From assembly GCF_003194385.1 (NCBI RefSeq), contig NZ_LAPT01000022.1:45864-109863 (forward strand): a stretch of 64,000 nucleotides of DNA. Direction: 5' to 3'. This document shows positions 1 through 8,731 of the stretch, piece by piece (the stretch's first letter is position 1; each line of letters starts with the position of its first letter). The translations under genes were made by a program, and so were the position numbers. This DNA is from Pokkaliibacter plantistimulans. GTDB lineage: Bacteria; Pseudomonadota; Gammaproteobacteria; Pseudomonadales; Balneatricaceae. The notes beneath the pieces are model-generated. The model saw nothing but the letters and a program-made list of their open reading frames with translations. It made no database searches and was not told the origin of the DNA.

Positions 1-1277
1 TGCAGCAACAGGTCCAGCCGGCTGAGGGTCTGCCGTGCCTCGTCCAGACGCTGATGATCCAGCAGCAGGCGCAGGCTGGCCAGCTCCATACGCTGGGCCG
101 TCAGCGGCTGATTTAGTTCGTGTGCCAACGCCGCCGACATCTGCCCCAGTGCGGCCAGCTTGGCGGCCTGCACCAGCCCATTCTGCGCGGTGCGCAGCGC
201 GGCAGTGCGCTGCTCGACCAGCTGTTCCAGCTCGGCCTGACTGCGCTGGCGCAGCAGATGCAGGCGCCGTCGCTGCTGCAGCCACAGCAGCAGAAACACC
301 AGGCTCAGCCAGGCCCCGGCGGCCGCCAGTCGGGCTGCGGTGACGCCGGTAAGGCCGGGGTTCGGATCACGCAGCAGATGTAAGGTCCAGCCGTCGTGAA
401 GCAGCGGCTGTGACTGCCACAGGTAGTCGCCCTGCTGGCCGTCGGGCAGACGCAGCTGGACCCGCTGGCTGGACGGCCCCAGTGTCTGCTGTGCCAGCAG
501 CTGCAAGGGTTGCAGCCTGACCTTGTCATACTGGCGGGTGGCCTGCAGCTCCTGCTCATCCCAGCTGCTCAGCGGCTTCAGGGTGCGGTAGCGCCAGTGC
601 GGATGGTTGGCGATAAAGACGATGCCGCGGGCATCACTGACCAGCAGGATGTCCTGACTCTGCGCCCAGCTTTCTTCCAGTTCGGGAAACTCCAGCTTGA
701 CCACAATGGCGCCGAGAAAGCGGCCCTGATCGTCCATGACGGCGCTGGACAGAAAGTAACCGGGAATTCCGCTGATCACGCCGACGCCATAGAAGCGGCC
801 GCTGCCGGTTTCTTTTGTCTGCTGGAAATAGGGGCGAAAGCCGTAGTTGTGGTTGACGTAACTGGTCGGCAGGCGCCAGTTACTGGCGGCGATGGCCAGA
901 CCATCGGCGCGCATCAGTTCCAGCGTGGACGAATGCGCTGCGCTGTTGATGCGCTCCAGTTTGAGGTTGAGCCGCTGCTGCAACGCTGGGGTCAGGGGTT
1001 CACTGAGGGCCTGACGAATATCCTGATCAAGGGCCAGCACCGCGGGCAGGCTGCGGAAGCGCTCGATCAGGGTAGTGAACTGACCGGCATAGAGCTGTAA
1101 CTGTTCATTCAGCTGCACCGATTCCTTGTGCAGACTGGTGCGGGTCATATAGCGCCCGGCCAGATACATCACCCCCAGCATGGTCGCCAGCACCAGTGCG
1201 GTTATCAGCAGCAGAGACAGGGGGCGGCGGGGTGGAGACAGCGTCATGGGCAGTCGACTACGAAACAGGGGAGCCAT
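1..1277 (-). CDS. DctB-like sensor histidine kinase (5' part, cut by window edge)
   Basis: Reading the minus strand from ATG 1277 gives 425 uninterrupted codons that run off the left edge, so only the N-terminal part is visible. There is a membrane segment at about residues 19-40, a periplasmic sensor region of about 270 residues, a second membrane segment at about 314-334, a coiled linker, and the H-box ALAHELNQPLTA with the predicted phospho-accepting His at 386. The ATP-binding domain lies outside the window. This double-PDC-like sensor plus a HELNQPL H-box is typical of the C4-dicarboxylate sensor DctB family, which works with a sigma-54 activator (DctD). The ligand is inferred from the family only. 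An in-frame ATG at 1247 is an alternative start; 1277 has a weak AGG upstream and is preferred. Confidence 0.85.
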   Translation of the reverse strand, partial: MAPLFRSRLPMTLSPPRRPLSLLLITALVLATMLGVMYLAGRYMTRTSLHKESVQLNEQLQLYAGQFTTLIERFRSLPAVLALDQDIRQALSEPLTPALQQRLNLKLERINSAAHSSTLELMRADGLAIAASNWRLPTSYVNHNYGFRPYFQQTKETGSGRFYGVGVISGIPGYFLSSAVMDDQGRFLGAIVVKLEFPELEESWAQSQDILLVSDARGIVFIANHPHWRYRTLKPLSSWDEQELQATRQYDKVRLQPLQLLAQQTLGPSSQRVQLRLPDGQQGDYLWQSQPLLHDGWTLHLLRDPNPGLTGVTAARLAAAGAWLSLVFLLLWLQQRRRLHLLRQRSQAELEQLVEQRTAALRTAQNGLVQAAKLAALGQMSAALAHELNQPLTAQRMELASLRLLLDHQRLDEARQTLSRLDLLL

Positions 1278-1342
1278 AGCTTACCTGCAGCGGCAGGCAG
1301 CAGCCAGACGGAACGTATGCCATACATTCGTCTGGGTAAAGG

Positions 1343-1379
1343 GGCTTTGTAAGCTGGGCTCTATTTATGCAACAAAGCC
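1343..1379. repeat. IS-end-like inverted repeat (possible IS5-family remnant)
   Basis: GGCTTTGT at 1343-1350 and ACAAAGCC at 1372-1379 are perfect inverted copies. On the minus strand the right half reads GGCTTTGTTGCATAAAT, which resembles the terminal repeats I recall for IS903-group IS5-family elements. No transposase lies between the repeats, so this could be a scar or simply a hairpin. It sits exactly at the shift into the AT-rich block. Confidence 0.35.
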
Positions 1380-1496
1380 AAGATAGGAATCAAGGGTTCG
1401 CTTAATGAATGGATGTACCACCATATCGACCTGGACAGGTATGAGATAAGGAAGAGATCGTCATGCCGTGTACGTCATCCTTGAAAAATCTGGAAG

Positions 1497-1508
1497 AAGG
1501 TATACCTT
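1497..1508. promoter_or_regulatory. Palindrome AAGGTATACCTT, copy 1 (putative operator)
   Basis: A perfect 12-bp palindrome, repeated 121 bp downstream with a longer 16-bp version. Paired perfect palindromes upstream of a gene suggest a dimeric repressor, but no regulator gene is adjacent. Function is inference. Confidence 0.45.
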
Positions 1509-1617
1509 TTGGATGCTGTGTTGTTGATTTGAATACCTTTACTTGCTTTTATGTTGACTTATTTATTTTCTGTTAAAAACACAGTCTTACATGACTTCTT
1601 TTAAGATATGGTTTTCT

Positions 1618-1633
1618 AAAAGGTATACCTTTT
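1618..1633. promoter_or_regulatory. Palindrome AAAAGGTATACCTTTT, copy 2 (putative operator)
   Basis: A perfect 16-bp palindrome ending 58 bp before the GTG start of the first cassette gene, with the same core as copy 1. Its position would allow a bound dimer to block transcription of the 1692-2648 gene. Confidence 0.45.
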
Positions 1634-1691
1634 AATAATTCTTATGAGGTCGAAGACTTCATTAATACACTGTTGGATTTATGGAGAACAA

Positions 1692-2648
1692 GTGTCTGAC
1701 TTAGCAATAAATGACAAGGGTGAGCAAAAGGCAGCCTCTGAATTCCATGATGACTTTATTCTTCATGGAATTCAGCATGCAAGCTTCGTTTGTCCCTTCT
1801 GCTTTATTGGGCTTGTTGCTAAAGCCATATATATTGATGGCCCACAAGGAAAATCACCACACTTCTCCTGCTTCCCCCAGAAGCCCCATATTAACGGTTG
1901 TGATGGTTATCCTCTAGTTGAGGGTAAATCAGTAAAAGGGGAAAAGAAAAGTAATAAAATAATTATTGGTAAAGAAGAATTTTTGTTCCCTGAAAAATTA
2001 GTTTCAAGAAGCAAACCATCACAGGGAAAGTTTCTTAACGATTTAAGCGAGCTTATTAAAGAGAATAATCCAGAGAAAGTAGAAAAAAGAAGGGAGGGTG
2101 TCGGTAAAGAAGTTGGGAGTGCAAAATATACCTCTTCAATAATACGATCTTTTGCATCTTCTAAAAAAGCAATTATATCTCTTGTCTATAAGTATGCAAA
2201 AGACGAAGAGTTATCCAGTGAAGAAAGGAAACTCCTGCTAAAAGATACTTTATCTCAAGCACCGATTGAGCTTGATGGATACAAGACGAACTATCAAGTT
2301 GCTTTTCAAGGGACCAAATACTTCAGTACATACAAAAAAATATGGAATGGAGAAGGAGTAGTAAAAATTAAGGATGGTATCGTTTATATTCTTTCAGGCC
2401 AAGACACTGAATATAAGCATGAAGATAATAGCTATGAACTTAGTTTTTATACGTCATTAAAGATACCAGAAAATATAGAAGAACAACCTGCATACCACCA
2501 AACTATTATAAATAGATTACTAAATGCCCGTGAGAAGGAGTTGGTAGTAAAATGGTTTGCTTATGGAATGGCATCAATTGTCTTAGATAAAAAATCTGTA
2601 TTGCTAAGTATAGATAATTTTGACCATGTATTCATCGAAAAAGTCTAA
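1692..2648 (+). CDS. Cassette 1 hypothetical protein with N-terminal zinc-finger-like cluster
   Basis: Not recognised with certainty. I place the start at GTG 1692 because GGAG sits five bases upstream; an in-frame ATG at 1644 would add 16 residues but has no comparable ribosome-binding site. The 318-residue product has a possible metal-binding cluster near the N-terminus: Cys34-x2-Cys37, then His57, Cys60, His66 and Cys70. This layout recalls the N-terminal finger of CoiA-like nucleases, but I see no convincing nuclease motif after it. The middle (about 75-160) is lysine-rich and probably charged-helical; the rest is mixed alpha/beta without known motifs. There is no signal peptide or membrane segment. 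An attC-like site follows directly, so it is a cassette gene. Confidence 0.7.
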   Translation: MSDLAINDKGEQKAASEFHDDFILHGIQHASFVCPFCFIGLVAKAIYIDGPQGKSPHFSCFPQKPHINGCDGYPLVEGKSVKGEKKSNKIIIGKEEFLFPEKLVSRSKPSQGKFLNDLSELIKENNPEKVEKRREGVGKEVGSAKYTSSIIRSFASSKKAIISLVYKYAKDEELSSEERKLLLKDTLSQAPIELDGYKTNYQVAFQGTKYFSTYKKIWNGEGVVKIKDGIVYILSGQDTEYKHEDNSYELSFYTSLKIPENIEEQPAYHQTIINRLLNAREKELVVKWFAYGMASIVLDKKSVLLSIDNFDHVFIEKV

Positions 2649-2718
2649 TAAATCAATCAGCTACGCTCTTTTAGTCGCCGGACGCAGCAAAGCTGCGCCG
2701 GTTATTGGGGCGTTATAT
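2645..2718. mobile_element. attC-like recombination site 1
   Basis: Begins over the stop codon of cassette 1. The outer arms pair imperfectly (TCAATCA on the left against TTATTGG on the right), the centre is a strong hairpin (CCGGACGCAGC, loop AAA, GCTGCGCCGG), and the right end is GCGTTATAT, a typical R' core with the predicted cut after its G near 2712. The following gene starts about 20 bases later. Confidence 0.75.
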
Positions 2719-2732
2719 TATGGGAGTTCAAA

Positions 2733-3464
2733 TTGAACATCGAGCAAATAAAATACATTCACAATTTCTTAGTTGAATATTTTCATAAATCTGAAGATCC
2801 AGTGTCACCGCCGGGTATAAAAAACGAATCATTGCTGGAGTCTTCTGTTTCCAGGCCCTTCATGTCTGCAGGAGGAGAAGATGCTTATCCTGGTGTTTTT
2901 AATAAAGCTGCGGCTCTTTTTCACTCTATTATAAATAATCACTGCTTCCACAACGGCAATAAAAGATGTGCACTTCTTAGTGCTATGGTGTATTTGGGAG
3001 AGAACGGATGGTGGATTACCATTCCAAGTGATGATGAGCTATTTAATTTCACAAGGAGGGCCGCTGCACACGAGCTTGTCAAATCACGCGACGATGAGCT
3101 TCCCTTCATCTCCGAGTATTTTAGAAGTAATACAAGAAGGCGGGTTGCAGGTGAGCACCAGTTGACTCTGCGAGACTTGAAAGAGATCCTCCTCGGCTTC
3201 GGTTTTGAGCTTTCAGATACAGTTGGTAGGACGATTGAGGTCTCGAAAGATGGAAAGCACGTAGTATCCATATTGCAAAAGGGAGCCAAGGGGCAAGAGA
3301 ATTACGATAAGCAATACATAAAAAAGCTGCGTAACAAACTAAAACTTACCCCAGATTACGGAATCGATAGCTACAAATTCTATGGAGAGAGAGGGTTCAC
3401 TGATACTTTAGGAAAGTATATGTCTTTACGTGACAAGGTTATGCGTGAGCTAGCAAAAATATAA
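2733..3464 (+). CDS. Doc/Fic-family protein with a C-terminal extension
   Basis: Starts at TTG 2733, with GGGAG six bases upstream. The 243-residue product has an N-terminal Fic/Doc fold: the loop HCFHNGNKR at residues 70-78 fits the Doc-type signature HxFx(D/N)xNKR. As in phage P1 Doc, a Lys replaces the canonical Gly of AMP-transferring Fic enzymes, which in Doc goes with a kinase-like reaction on EF-Tu. The usual acidic residue at the fifth position is Asn (N74). After residue 130 there is an extra domain of about 110 residues, rich in Lys/Arg, not found in the 126-residue P1 Doc. No Phd-like antitoxin lies upstream or downstream. It is a cassette flanked by attC sites 1 and 2. Toxicity and target are inferences. 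Confidence 0.8.
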   Translation: MNIEQIKYIHNFLVEYFHKSEDPVSPPGIKNESLLESSVSRPFMSAGGEDAYPGVFNKAAALFHSIINNHCFHNGNKRCALLSAMVYLGENGWWITIPSDDELFNFTRRAAAHELVKSRDDELPFISEYFRSNTRRRVAGEHQLTLRDLKEILLGFGFELSDTVGRTIEVSKDGKHVVSILQKGAKGQENYDKQYIKKLRNKLKLTPDYGIDSYKFYGERGFTDTLGKYMSLRDKVMRELAKI

Positions 3465-3533
3465 CAATCGCAAGCAATTCAGCCCTTCGGGCCCGGACGT
3501 CGCTTCGCTCCGCCGTTGTTGCGGGCTTTATAG
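3460..3533. mobile_element. attC-like recombination site 2
   Basis: Starts TATAACA on the stop codon of the Doc-like gene. The left inner arm CGCAAGCAA pairs with TTGTTGCGGGC on the right, with GC-rich stems between. The right end GGGCTTTATAG is a diverged R' core (usual GTTRRRY). Confidence 0.65.
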
Positions 3534-3555
3534 TGCTTAAAGAATCGAGGTGCAT

Positions 3556-3969
3556 TTGAGCAGCATTCTGGATATTGGTAGTGAGTTTGTGGCGGAAGCC
3601 AAAAATGGAGATTTTACGGCATTAATTCAGTTGTTTGATGCGAGAGTAAAAGGCTGGGGTAAAACCATGGCACATGAAGAAGAAATGACGGTTGGTCTTT
3701 TCTCAGATTTGGTTTACGAGATACCTTCCTATTGTGCTTTTGACATGGTTGATAGTGCAGTTGATATTTGCATGCAGCAGACATCATTTGATGGGTTCAA
3801 CTGCGCTCTTGATCTAATTGCATCTCTAGTTATTAAATCAAATACAACGGAGGTTCCGGAAAAGCTTCGAGCCGCGTTCCCAGAAATATTAGTAAAATCT
3901 AAACGGTTCGGGGGCGAGCCAGTTGATATTTGCACGCTAATACGTGGACACTACCGAAATACACTATAA
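3556..3969 (+). CDS. Cassette 3 hypothetical protein
   Basis: Not recognised. Start TTG 3556 is preferred because GAGG lies five bases upstream; the in-frame GTG at 3550 would sit directly on that motif. The product has about 137 residues, no signal peptide and no membrane segment, and is predicted mostly helical and acidic in its first half. Length and helical character would fit a small immunity-type or HEAT-like protein, but this is only an impression. The stop codon overlaps attC site 3, so it is a complete cassette gene. Confidence 0.65.
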   Translation: MSSILDIGSEFVAEAKNGDFTALIQLFDARVKGWGKTMAHEEEMTVGLFSDLVYEIPSYCAFDMVDSAVDICMQQTSFDGFNCALDLIASLVIKSNTTEVPEKLRAAFPEILVKSKRFGGEPVDICTLIRGHYRNTL

Positions 3970-4078
3970 CAATTTGCTGTACCTCGGACCCAGCTACGCG
4001 CCGCAAGCTTGTGGTTTGCTGCGCAAACTTTACCACAAGCTTACTCTGCTCCGTTGGGCTGGTAAGCAAGGTATTATA
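3965..4078. mobile_element. attC-like recombination site 3 (long, VCR-sized)
   Basis: Starts TATAACA on the stop codon of cassette 3 and ends AGCAAGGTATTATA, whose reverse complement matches the left end in outline (TATAA..A..TTGCT). Inside is a perfect 11-bp inverted repeat, AAGCTTGTGGT against ACCACAAGCTT, enclosing a second stem TTTGC/GCAAA. At about 114 bp it is the size of Vibrio-type attC sites. Confidence 0.7.
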
Positions 4079-4098
4079 TGTTACCAGAGAGGTGTTAT

Positions 4099-4746
4099 AT
4101 GGAATTAAGTACTTGGTTGATTTATGTAAGTGTTATAGGGATATTGATATTCAGCCCAGGCCCATCAGCCTTATTATGTATATCTGAAGGCGTGAAATAT
4201 GGGAATAAGAAAACGATTCCAACTATTCTTGGAGGTGCTGTTGCAGCTCTTGTCTTGATGTCTATTTCTGCTGTTGGGCTTGGGGCTATTTTAGTTGCCT
4301 CTAAGACTTTGTTTTTTGTTATTAAACTCGTGGGAGCATTTTATCTTATCTATTTAGGTTGGGCATCTTGGAAAGAAGGCTCAATTAAAGTTGAAACACC
4401 TCTGGTTAATGAAAAACATCTAGCCGATTATTCATTCTATTCTCTGTTTAGAAAAGGCTTTTTTGTAGGCATTAGTAACCCTAAAGATTTAATTTTCTTT
4501 ATTGCGCTATTTCCTGGCTTTATGAATGCAGACTTACCTCCGGTAGAGCAATACTCTGTACTCGCATGTACTTGGTTTGTGATCGATTGTGCATCCATGT
4601 TTATGTATGCTGGACTGGGTTCAAAAATTGGTCCTTGGCTATCTAGAACTAACACATTGAATTTAGTCAACCGTACTGTAGGAAGTTTATTTATAGTACT
4701 AGGTAGCGCACTAGCGATTTCAACGGGACTGAGTAAAAAAGTATAA
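4099..4746 (+). CDS. LysE/RhtB-family amino-acid exporter (cassette 4)
   Basis: The start is ATG 4099, with AGAGG six bases upstream; an in-frame ATG at 4078 lies inside attC 3 and is less likely. The 215-residue protein has five to six hydrophobic segments and the family hallmark near the N-terminus, FSPGPSALL at about 18-26, plus a GxFYLIYLGW segment. LysE/RhtB proteins export amino acids or their derivatives across the inner membrane using the proton gradient; the substrate cannot be read from the sequence. It is flanked by attC sites 3 and 4 and is AT-rich like the other cassettes. It may have been kept because it relieves metabolite or antimetabolite stress. Confidence 0.88.
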   Translation: MELSTWLIYVSVIGILIFSPGPSALLCISEGVKYGNKKTIPTILGGAVAALVLMSISAVGLGAILVASKTLFFVIKLVGAFYLIYLGWASWKEGSIKVETPLVNEKHLADYSFYSLFRKGFFVGISNPKDLIFFIALFPGFMNADLPPVEQYSVLACTWFVIDCASMFMYAGLGSKIGPWLSRTNTLNLVNRTVGSLFIVLGSALAISTGLSKKV

Positions 4747-4848
4747 CAAGGCAATCAAAGCGGACGCATTACGGTTGTCACGGTTTTGCCAAAAACAAAA
4801 GGCGGTAAAAACAATGCCAACCCACGCGCCATTTATTGCGGCCTTAGG
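4742..4848. mobile_element. attC-like recombination site 4
   Basis: Starts TATAACAAGGCAATCAAAG over the stop codon of the LysE-type gene and ends TTTATTGCGGCCTTAGG. The left arm GCAATCAAA pairs with TTTATTGC on the right, and GC-rich half-stems lie between. The next start codon (4856) follows within eight bases of its right end. Confidence 0.7.
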
Positions 4849-4855
4849 AGTAAAG

Positions 4856-5152
4856 ATGTCAGACGACAATTCGACTTCATTAGTTAATCTTGGAGGCTTA
4901 TCCAAACCTGCGGACACTTTGATTTAAAAAGTTTCATCCGCTATGGGTGGATTTTTTGAACCATGAAAAATAAAGCGTGTCACCAAGGCCGAAGCTGAAG
5001 CCAATCTCATAAAAGCAAAATCTGAAATTGAAATTACGGAACTTCATCGTCGTGCGATGCACCGGTTTGTTAAGGAAGAAGCAAATCGACAAGAAAACAG
5101 GGAGGAAATAACAGACTCAGTTGTTAAAAAAATCCCCACAAAGACGGTGTAA
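4856..5152 (+). pseudogene. DUF2806-like gene with two in-frame stop codons, C-terminally truncated
   Basis: ATG 4856 has GGAG five bases upstream and lies just after attC site 4. One frame stays open to TAA at 5150 except for TAA at 4925-4927 and TGA at 4964-4966; there is no frameshift. Reading through them gives about 98 codons resembling the N-terminal part of DUF2806 proteins: LVNLGGLSKPADTLI, then MGGFFEP, then a charged helix with KAEAEANLIKAKSEIEITEL. The TGA stands where the family has an aromatic residue, consistent with TGG to TGA decay. Family members are much longer, so the C-terminus is lost too. No attC follows, so the deletion that removed the 3' end probably removed it as well. 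DUF2806 has no assigned function that I know of. Confidence 0.75.
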
Positions 5153-5235
5153 TTCGCTTGGCTAAGGGTGACTTACAGGAAATACATTGGATAGCCTGAG
5201 TATGCCCCTGACAACGTTCTTTGCCTCCCCATTCA

Positions 5236-5264
5236 TTCGACACTGGCTGTAAATACAGTATGCT
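5236..5264 (+). promoter_or_regulatory. uvrD promoter with LexA-type SOS box
   Basis: TTCGAC (5236-5241), a 17-bp spacer, then TATGCT (5259-5264) form a plausible sigma-70 promoter. Across the spacer, 5241-5260 reads CACTGGCTGTAAATACAGTA, which matches the gammaproteobacterial LexA consensus (CTGT-N8-ACAG core) at 16 of 20 positions; the left half-site is CTGG instead of CTGT. LexA binding here would repress uvrD until DNA damage, as in E. coli. Confidence 0.7.
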
Positions 5265-5338
5265 AACGGGCACTCTGACTGTTCGCCCTGACGAACCGTA
5301 CACTGACCCCAGCGAGAATACAGCGAGAGAGTAGTGCG

Positions 5339-7531
<2,193 letters not shown>

Positions 7532-7595
7532 CGCTGCAGGTGCGATAACAAAGCAATCTCGAACTGAGCCGGTTTCGCCGTCGCTCAGCGCACTT

Positions 7596-7629
7596 ATGAC
7601 CGGTCCCGCCATGGGGCGGGAGCGGTCAT
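7596..7629. terminator. Stem-loop between convergent uvrD and the TfoX-C gene
   Basis: ATGACCGGTCCCGCC and GGCGGGAGCGGTCAT form a 15-bp stem with one mismatch and a four-base loop. It lies between two convergent genes and could stop transcription from both sides, although a U-tract is lacking. Confidence 0.6.
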
Positions 7630-7643
7630 TTATCAAAGCAGGC

Positions 7644-7934
7644 TCAGGTGTCGCCGCTGTCCGCTGCGGCATGACTCATGCGCTGCCATTCCCGCCATTC
7701 CTCCAGCTCCATGAGCAGTCGTGCCTTTTCGCTGGCGGTCAGTGCCGTCCAGTGGCGCTGTTGCAGCCCGGCCGCCATGGCCCACAGCAGGTTAAGGCTG
7801 ACCTTCATCCCGGCCTGCTCCAGCCGGTGATAGACGCCCACCGCACCCAGCTCAGCAATTTGCTCTGCCTGCGTGATGCCGATGGCGGCCAGCAGGGCCG
7901 CGGATTTGGGGCCGAGATTGGGTAGCAGGGCCAT
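7644..7934 (-). CDS. TfoX C-terminal domain protein
   Basis: A protein of 96 residues made up almost entirely of the TfoX/Sxy C-terminal domain: LLPNLGPKSAALLAAIGI is the helix-hairpin-helix-like start, followed by LGAVGVYHRLEQAG and NLLWAMAAGL. In Haemophilus and E. coli, TfoX/Sxy activates competence genes together with CRP, but the stand-alone C-terminal domain is widespread and of unknown role. The ATG (7934) lies two bases after the stop of the upstream M50 protease gene and has no clear Shine-Dalgarno, so translation is probably coupled. It converges on uvrD. Confidence 0.8.
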   Translation of the reverse strand: MALLPNLGPKSAALLAAIGITQAEQIAELGAVGVYHRLEQAGMKVSLNLLWAMAAGLQQRHWTALTASEKARLLMELEEWREWQRMSHAAADSGDT

Positions 7935-7936
7935 GC

Positions 7937-8731
7937 TCAGTGACGACCGATAAAGAGCCAGTAAGCCAGACACAGCAACAGGCCGATGACCCCCAGATAA
8001 CCACTCCACAGGCTGCGCTTTGCCGATGCGCTGGTAACCTGCGGGAAGCCACAGCGGCTGCAGTATTCGGGTGGGGTAACGCGGGCGTGCGGGGCGTCAG
8101 GCTGTGCCGTGCTGACCGCTGGCTGATACGGGGTATGGCAGCGTTCGCAGGCGTTGGGCTCACCGCGCTGGTAGTACTGCCAGGCCTGCCAGAGCAGCAG
8201 GCCGATAATCACCAGCGTCCAGGTGCTGTGGAAGAAGTACAGGGCAGCCAGTGCCAGCAAAGCGCCCAGTGCCCATAGTTTGCGATTGAGCAGTTCGGTG
8301 ATCTGGCCGCCATCCAGTGGCGGCAGCGGGATCAGATTAAGGGCGTTGAGGAACAGGCCGATGACCGCCAGATACCAGGCCTCACGCCAGCCTGTCAGCT
8401 GAAACAACAGAGCGCAGGCAATGGCAAACAGGGTACCCAGCCCAGGGCCGCCAATGGCAAACCAGCCGCGCTGGAAGGGGGTCAGGGCGCCGCCACGATG
8501 CACGGTGACGCCACCAAAAAACGGGATGAAGCGAATCTTGGCCACCAGCCCGGTCATTTTCCACAGCATCAGCATGTGTCCCAGTTCGTGGACAAAGATC
8601 ACTAGCAACAGCAGCAGGCCCGACTTGGGCGAGGTCAGCCAGGCAAAAGCCGCCCAGGTCAGAATGGCTGTGGTCAGGCTTTGCTGGTCCAGTGCCTGGC
8701 GCCAGGAGGGGGCAGTGGGTGTGGTGGCCAT
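7937..8731 (-). CDS. M50-family membrane metalloprotease with C-terminal zinc ribbon
   Basis: Start at ATG 8731 (third of three in-frame ATGs) because AGGA sits at the right distance. The 264-residue product is a polytopic membrane protein with the zinc-protease motif HELGH (48-52) and the second motif NLIPLPPLDGGQI, whose Asp140 would be the third metal ligand. These define site-2-protease-type intramembrane peptidases, which cut membrane substrates near or within the bilayer. After about residue 190 there is a soluble segment with two CxxC pairs (Cys195/198 and Cys224/227), a likely zinc ribbon, then a final membrane helix. The gene forms a two-gene unit with the TfoX-C gene. The substrate is unknown. 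Confidence 0.85.
   Translation of the reverse strand: MATTPTAPSWRQALDQQSLTTAILTWAAFAWLTSPKSGLLLLLVIFVHELGHMLMLWKMTGLVAKIRFIPFFGGVTVHRGGALTPFQRGWFAIGGPGLGTLFAIACALLFQLTGWREAWYLAVIGLFLNALNLIPLPPLDGGQITELLNRKLWALGALLALAALYFFHSTWTLVIIGLLLWQAWQYYQRGEPNACERCHTPYQPAVSTAQPDAPHARVTPPEYCSRCGFPQVTSASAKRSLWSGYLGVIGLLLCLAYWLFIGRH

Larger units (their letters stand above)
1278..1691. other. Intergenic region at the edge of the AT-rich block
   Basis: No convincing gene is visible on either strand. The composition drops from GC-rich to strongly AT-rich near 1380-1450. The stretch holds an IS-end-like inverted repeat (1343-1379) and two copies of a palindrome containing AAGGTATACCTT (1497 and 1618). It presumably contains the promoter for the first cassette gene; TTGACT at 1554-1559 could be a -35 box, but no well-spaced -10 box follows it. 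Confidence 0.6.
1692..5152 (+). mobile_element. Integron-like gene cassette array without a visible integrase (CALIN-like)
   Basis: Five genes on the same strand, all AT-rich compared with the flanking chromosome. Four are each followed by an attC-like site whose R'' box overlaps or abuts the stop codon, and in every case the next gene starts within about 20-30 bases of the R' box. This is the compact, promoter-poor layout of integron cassettes. No tyrosine recombinase of the IntI type is present in the window, so the array is either orphan or maintained by an integrase elsewhere. The last gene is broken and has no attC after it. The left boundary is uncertain because the first cassette has no attC site before it. 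Confidence 0.75.

Noticed and set aside
1692..5152. The AT-rich block as a prophage remnant or restriction island
   Set aside because: No phage structural, replication or modification genes are present, while the attC-like sites explain the layout.
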